From: Luidia sarsii
Lineage: Eukaryota; Echinodermata; Asteroidea; Paxillosida; Luidiidae
Assembly (NCBI GenBank): GCA_949987565.1
Contig: OX465105.1
Coordinates: forward strand, 21,459,221-21,523,220
Reading direction: 5' to 3'
Length of the DNA stretch: 64,000 nucleotides
Shown piece after piece: positions 60,787 to 64,000 of this stretch (position 1 is its first letter; each line of letters begins with the position of its first letter). The notes under the pieces are model-generated. The model was not told where the DNA came from and ran no database searches. It was given only the letters and a program-made list of their open reading frames with translations. A program made the position numbers and the translations under genes.

Positions 60787-61156
60787 TTAAAGGCCCTATA
60801 CAACATTGGTAAAGGTAAAAAGATTGCCACAGTTTGTGTGCTAAACCATTAAAGATCCCAAAACAGCAATCCTGCGAAGGTTTTAGCTCAAATGGTGATC
60901 TGAGAAAGTAGAAAAAGGTAAAAAACCGTAACGGCTTTTGCACCATTCTGTAGTGTAAGAAATAGTTTATGACTTGCAAGTGATAAACTATTTGTTGATG
61001 TTTGAGTGAAGATTTCTAGGGAACGGTACAGCATCCCAGACCGTAAGATTTCAGCATGATGATTCTATCATGACCATCTACAAACTGTGTAAATTAGAAT
61101 GAAATCTGTGGACATCGATGTTTCCCGATCTCCCCAATGTTGTATTGGGTCATTAA
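60787..61156. mobile_element. TTAA-ended MITE, copy C
   Basis: 370 bp, starting ttaaaggccctatacaacat and ending ccaatgttgtattgggtcat then taa, where the last bases have drifted from the consensus gcctttaa. Interior is nearly identical to copy B at 40212. Confidence 0.85.
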
Positions 61157-61251
61157 TTCAAGTCGGAGCCCTGGCCTGGCACGACCACGCGGGCCGCACC
61201 GACTGGGCGTGCGGGTGTGATGGGGGACCTTCGCTGTCCTCGCTAAAGTTA

Positions 61252-61320
61252 CAGTCGACTCCCGTTATAACGAGGTCCGCCGGACTATCGCAATTCCCTC
61301 GTTATATCCAGAGCGCAGTT
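61252..61320. mobile_element. pogo/Tigger-like terminal remnant
   Basis: TA then cagtcgactcccgttataac, followed by an inverted ctcgttatat word, as in pogo-type MITEs. The other end was not found. Confidence 0.5.
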
Positions 61321-61500
61321 ATTCCCATTGGTTATGCACAGCCGACGTTGATCGTTGTGTGGGCACAAAACAATCTGACGGCTAGGCCATGTTAGACCTA
61401 TGCCTTTTCTCCTCAATATCGCCTTTAAATATTCACTTTATGAAGTTAAAACTAGTTCAGTTTGTAAGTCGTTGCCTTAATTCCATCTCTTTCTGAGACA

Positions 61501-61776
61501 AAGGTGATATACAAAAATGTTGCAAACTGCTTACTGACTAAAATTACCAAAATGTAAATCTTAAAATTTAGTGGGCCTGACGTTTCGATCCTAGCAGGAC
61601 CTTTCTCAAAGGCACCACGGCTGTCAATAAAACACAGAGATGATGGGGTGGGTGATAGATCGTCTTCACTTTATTCATCTTCACCCTCAAAACTATTTCG
61701 TTCCAGCTGAAAATTGACCTGCCTTTGAGAAAGGTCCTGCTAGGATCGAAACGTCAGGCCCACTAAATTTTAAGAA
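61501..61776. mobile_element. PLE-derived foldback, copy 5, with captured local DNA
   Basis: Target duplication ctttctgagaca, 12 bp and perfect, at 61489-61500 and 61777-61788. A full antisense arm (gatatacaaaaatgttgcaa to cctttctcaaaggc) and a short sense arm (cctttgagaaaggtcctgct to ctaaattttaag) are separated by 111 bp that are not PLE. That spacer is a copy of DNA lying downstream of the element. Confidence 0.9.
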
Positions 61777-61973
61777 CTTTCTGAGACAGTTAAGAAGTTA
61801 CCTGAACTCTGCACTCAATTATGCCCAAGCAAAGGTAGTTCGCTCCCATCGGTTGACTGTATAGCGGCACCACGGCTGCCAATAAAACACAGAGATGGGG
61901 TGGGTGATAGATCGTCTTCACCTTTTTCATCTTCACCCTCAAAACTATTTCGTTCCAGCTGAAAATTGACCTG
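61611..61973 (+). repeat. Direct duplication: foldback spacer and downstream source
   Basis: 61611-61721 and 61866-61973 share ggcaccacggct..caataaaac through ttccagctgaaaattgacct, in the same orientation. They differ by a 3-bp indel and about three substitutions. The first copy fills the loop of the PLE foldback; the second is ordinary flanking DNA about 77 bp beyond the target duplication. Confidence 0.9.
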
Positions 61974-62279
61974 TAGCTTGACATGTCCTCTAGAGCATCC
62001 AATCGAAAATCCAGATATCTGAGTTGATTTCCAAGAATCATTTCAGGGCAAAGGAGTTATGTTCTTTGAGCGATGGCGCACAGCACTGTAATGAATCTGC
62101 TGGCTCATAATTACATGCCATGCCTTCTCCTAAATAAGTATCTATAAACCCTATCTACAAGCCTCTCTTAAATGGTATAATCTTGGGAAAAGAGAATGAG
62201 GATAATTCGAGAGATTGAAAGACAATTTAAAAAGCTTACCACTTCATGTTGTTGATTTTCCACTCAATTTATCCCCAAC

Positions 62280-62770
<491 letters not shown>

Positions 62771-63484
62771 ATGTCTGTATCTCTGTCTGTCTCTCTCTGT
62801 CTTTATCTCTCTTGTTCTTGTATATGTATATATGTGTCTTGTATATGTGTCTATATGTGTCTGTCAGCTTTTAGATAGATGCTCTCATCTCAACAAGAAA
62901 ACGAAGTATTAGTTTCAAAGAAAATTGCGGGTGACGAAGACGAAAGCTTGAACTCAACAGAAGCTCTGTTTGGAGAAGGAGGTGACGAGCATGTGTCTTC
63001 ATCCAACGTTTTTTTATTCATAAACGCAAGCAGCCAAAGAGGTCTGCAGGGGGGGAGGGCAAATGTGAATGTCCGAAGAGACCTCAACAAAGATTCATTC
63101 CCAGGGCCATCGACATTCTTTTAGCAATGCCCTCCCCGACCCCCGTTTTTCTGCGAATCAAGCCACATGCGGTGATCGATGCGAAAGGATCCTCGTCGAC
63201 TTGTATGCCGTCTCCCGTATACTCGGACGCGCAACTATCACCGCTCTGTCCCTAAACCTCCGTGATCGATCGGTAAGTGCCGAAAAAACTGCTCTTGCAC
63301 TTGGCCACGAGTGACTCAGAAGGAAGAAAAAAAATACCCGGGGATCTGAGAAGCTTCAGGGCGAATGTTTTATTCTAAATGCTTGGACGACCAGGGAAGC
63401 AACTGACACTTCAAAGTCCAAACTACTCTCTCGCCCCCTCGCTTATTATTTTGTCTGCAGATGAAGTTTAAAGTAGAAGAAATG
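62771..63484. other. Unassigned stretch with weak open frames
   Basis: Overlapping plus frames (62879-63124 and 63069-63314) have mixed, protein-like composition, and a consensus donor, gatcg/gtaagt, lies at 63272. No acceptor or family pattern completes an exon. Confidence 0.3.
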
Positions 63485-63583
63485 CAAACTGCTTATTGAC
63501 TAAAATACCCAAAATTCAAATCTCGGAAATGTCGAGGGCCTGACGTTTCGATCCTACCAGCAGGACCTTCATAAAAGGCTTTA
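63485..63583 (-). mobile_element. PLE tail, antisense half
   Basis: The word gcaaactgcttattgactaa, then gcctgacgtttcgatcctac and caggaccttcataaaagg, lacks the facing arm. Confidence 0.65.
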
Positions 63584-63814
63584 TCTCTTCGATTCTGCTA
63601 AATAAGAAAGAAGCGCCTAGCACTCTACATTGCTGACAAATTTGGAACAACTAAGAGCTACGGTAGGCATTCGACGAAGGGCTAATTTTATCGAGCTGTT
63701 TAAGCACATGAAAATCAGGTTACCAGCCAAAGTTCCACAGTATCATGGGTATAATAATTAGGATGCTTGCGTCAAGCGTAGAATGTATTTCAATGAGGGT
63801 TTGCCCTACCCAAT

Positions 63815-63985
63815 AAGGGTTCGCTGCTTTCGCCCGAACTGCCTGTAATTATTTCCGACAGGCAATCGGGCACAGCACTGAGCATACAGTGATTAGTATA
63901 CGTGGAGTAGTATAGGCAAGCGCTCCCTGACAGTTCCACTAGTATCCAATGCTGAATGCCCCAAAGTCGATAACAAGTCACTTTC
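63815..63985 (+). mobile_element. tRNA-derived SINE, copy 3 (diverged)
   Basis: A degraded B box (gggttcgctgctttcgcc) leads to gaactgcctg, the hairpin tgcctg..caggca, and the body gcactgagcatacagtgatt and cgtggagta. The downstream word agtcacttt is also shared with copy 1. Confidence 0.65.
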
Positions 63986-64000
63986 AGTCAACATCACAGG

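Noticed and set aside
62879..63272. Plus-strand exon(s) ending at the consensus donor gatcg/gtaagt
   Set aside because: Two frames overlap, neither has a supported acceptor or upstream partner, and the product matches no family I know.

Overview
This is a stretch of animal nuclear DNA, AT-leaning, intron-rich and crowded with repeats. It most resembles a marine invertebrate deuterostome, and I favour an echinoderm. The reasons are the very abundant Penelope-like element (PLE) tails, a tRNA-derived SINE, a decayed LINE 3' end with a TTATTA tail, TACATG microsatellites, foldback elements, and the absence of bacterial gene density or operons. The phylum is an inference; no single sequence here proves it.

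One host gene dominates and runs on the minus strand. I could assemble ten exons whose splice sites and reading phases agree: 30922-30850, 30046-29574, 28741-28594, 26063-25884, 25571-25476, 24552-23680, 22998-22753, 21943-21806, 21265-21128 and 8250-8004. All introns between them are phase 1 except one of phase 0. The product so far is about 870 residues, acidic, Ser/Pro-rich and mostly disordered, with a short acidic-aromatic helical motif repeated about seven times (for example DSIRTEEYEGHF). I do not recognise the family. An alternative leader exon lies upstream at 47583-47535, with weaker candidates near 54.3 kb and 59.5 kb. Leaders at 30.9 kb and 47.5 kb resemble each other (M-x-A-E-x-N-W..W-x-D-D). 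The 3' end of the gene is not identified.

Layout: 0-1 kb, a truncated PLE with part of its GIY-YIG nuclease, next to a PLE foldback. 1-8 kb, noncoding DNA with a 20-bp minisatellite and a TTAA-ended MITE. 8-21 kb, one isolated exon, two MITEs, a SINE, purine-rich DNA, 31-bp and 69-bp minisatellites, a PLE foldback and a LINE relic. 21-31 kb, the exon cluster, interrupted by (CT)n and a large hexanucleotide array. 31-47 kb, mostly intron or intergenic DNA with PLE relics, a SINE, MITEs and foldbacks. 47-64 kb, candidate leader exons, a 228-bp tandem array holding exon-like cassettes, more MITEs, a PLE foldback that has captured neighbouring DNA, a long (CT)n tract and a third SINE copy.

The most interesting material is the PLE-derived foldback family. 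At least five compact elements have 8-14 bp target duplications, one long and one short arm, and a hammerhead-ribozyme-like half motif. Two of them record template switching: one carries an inverted copy of its own target site and another carries a copy of DNA from 90 bp away.
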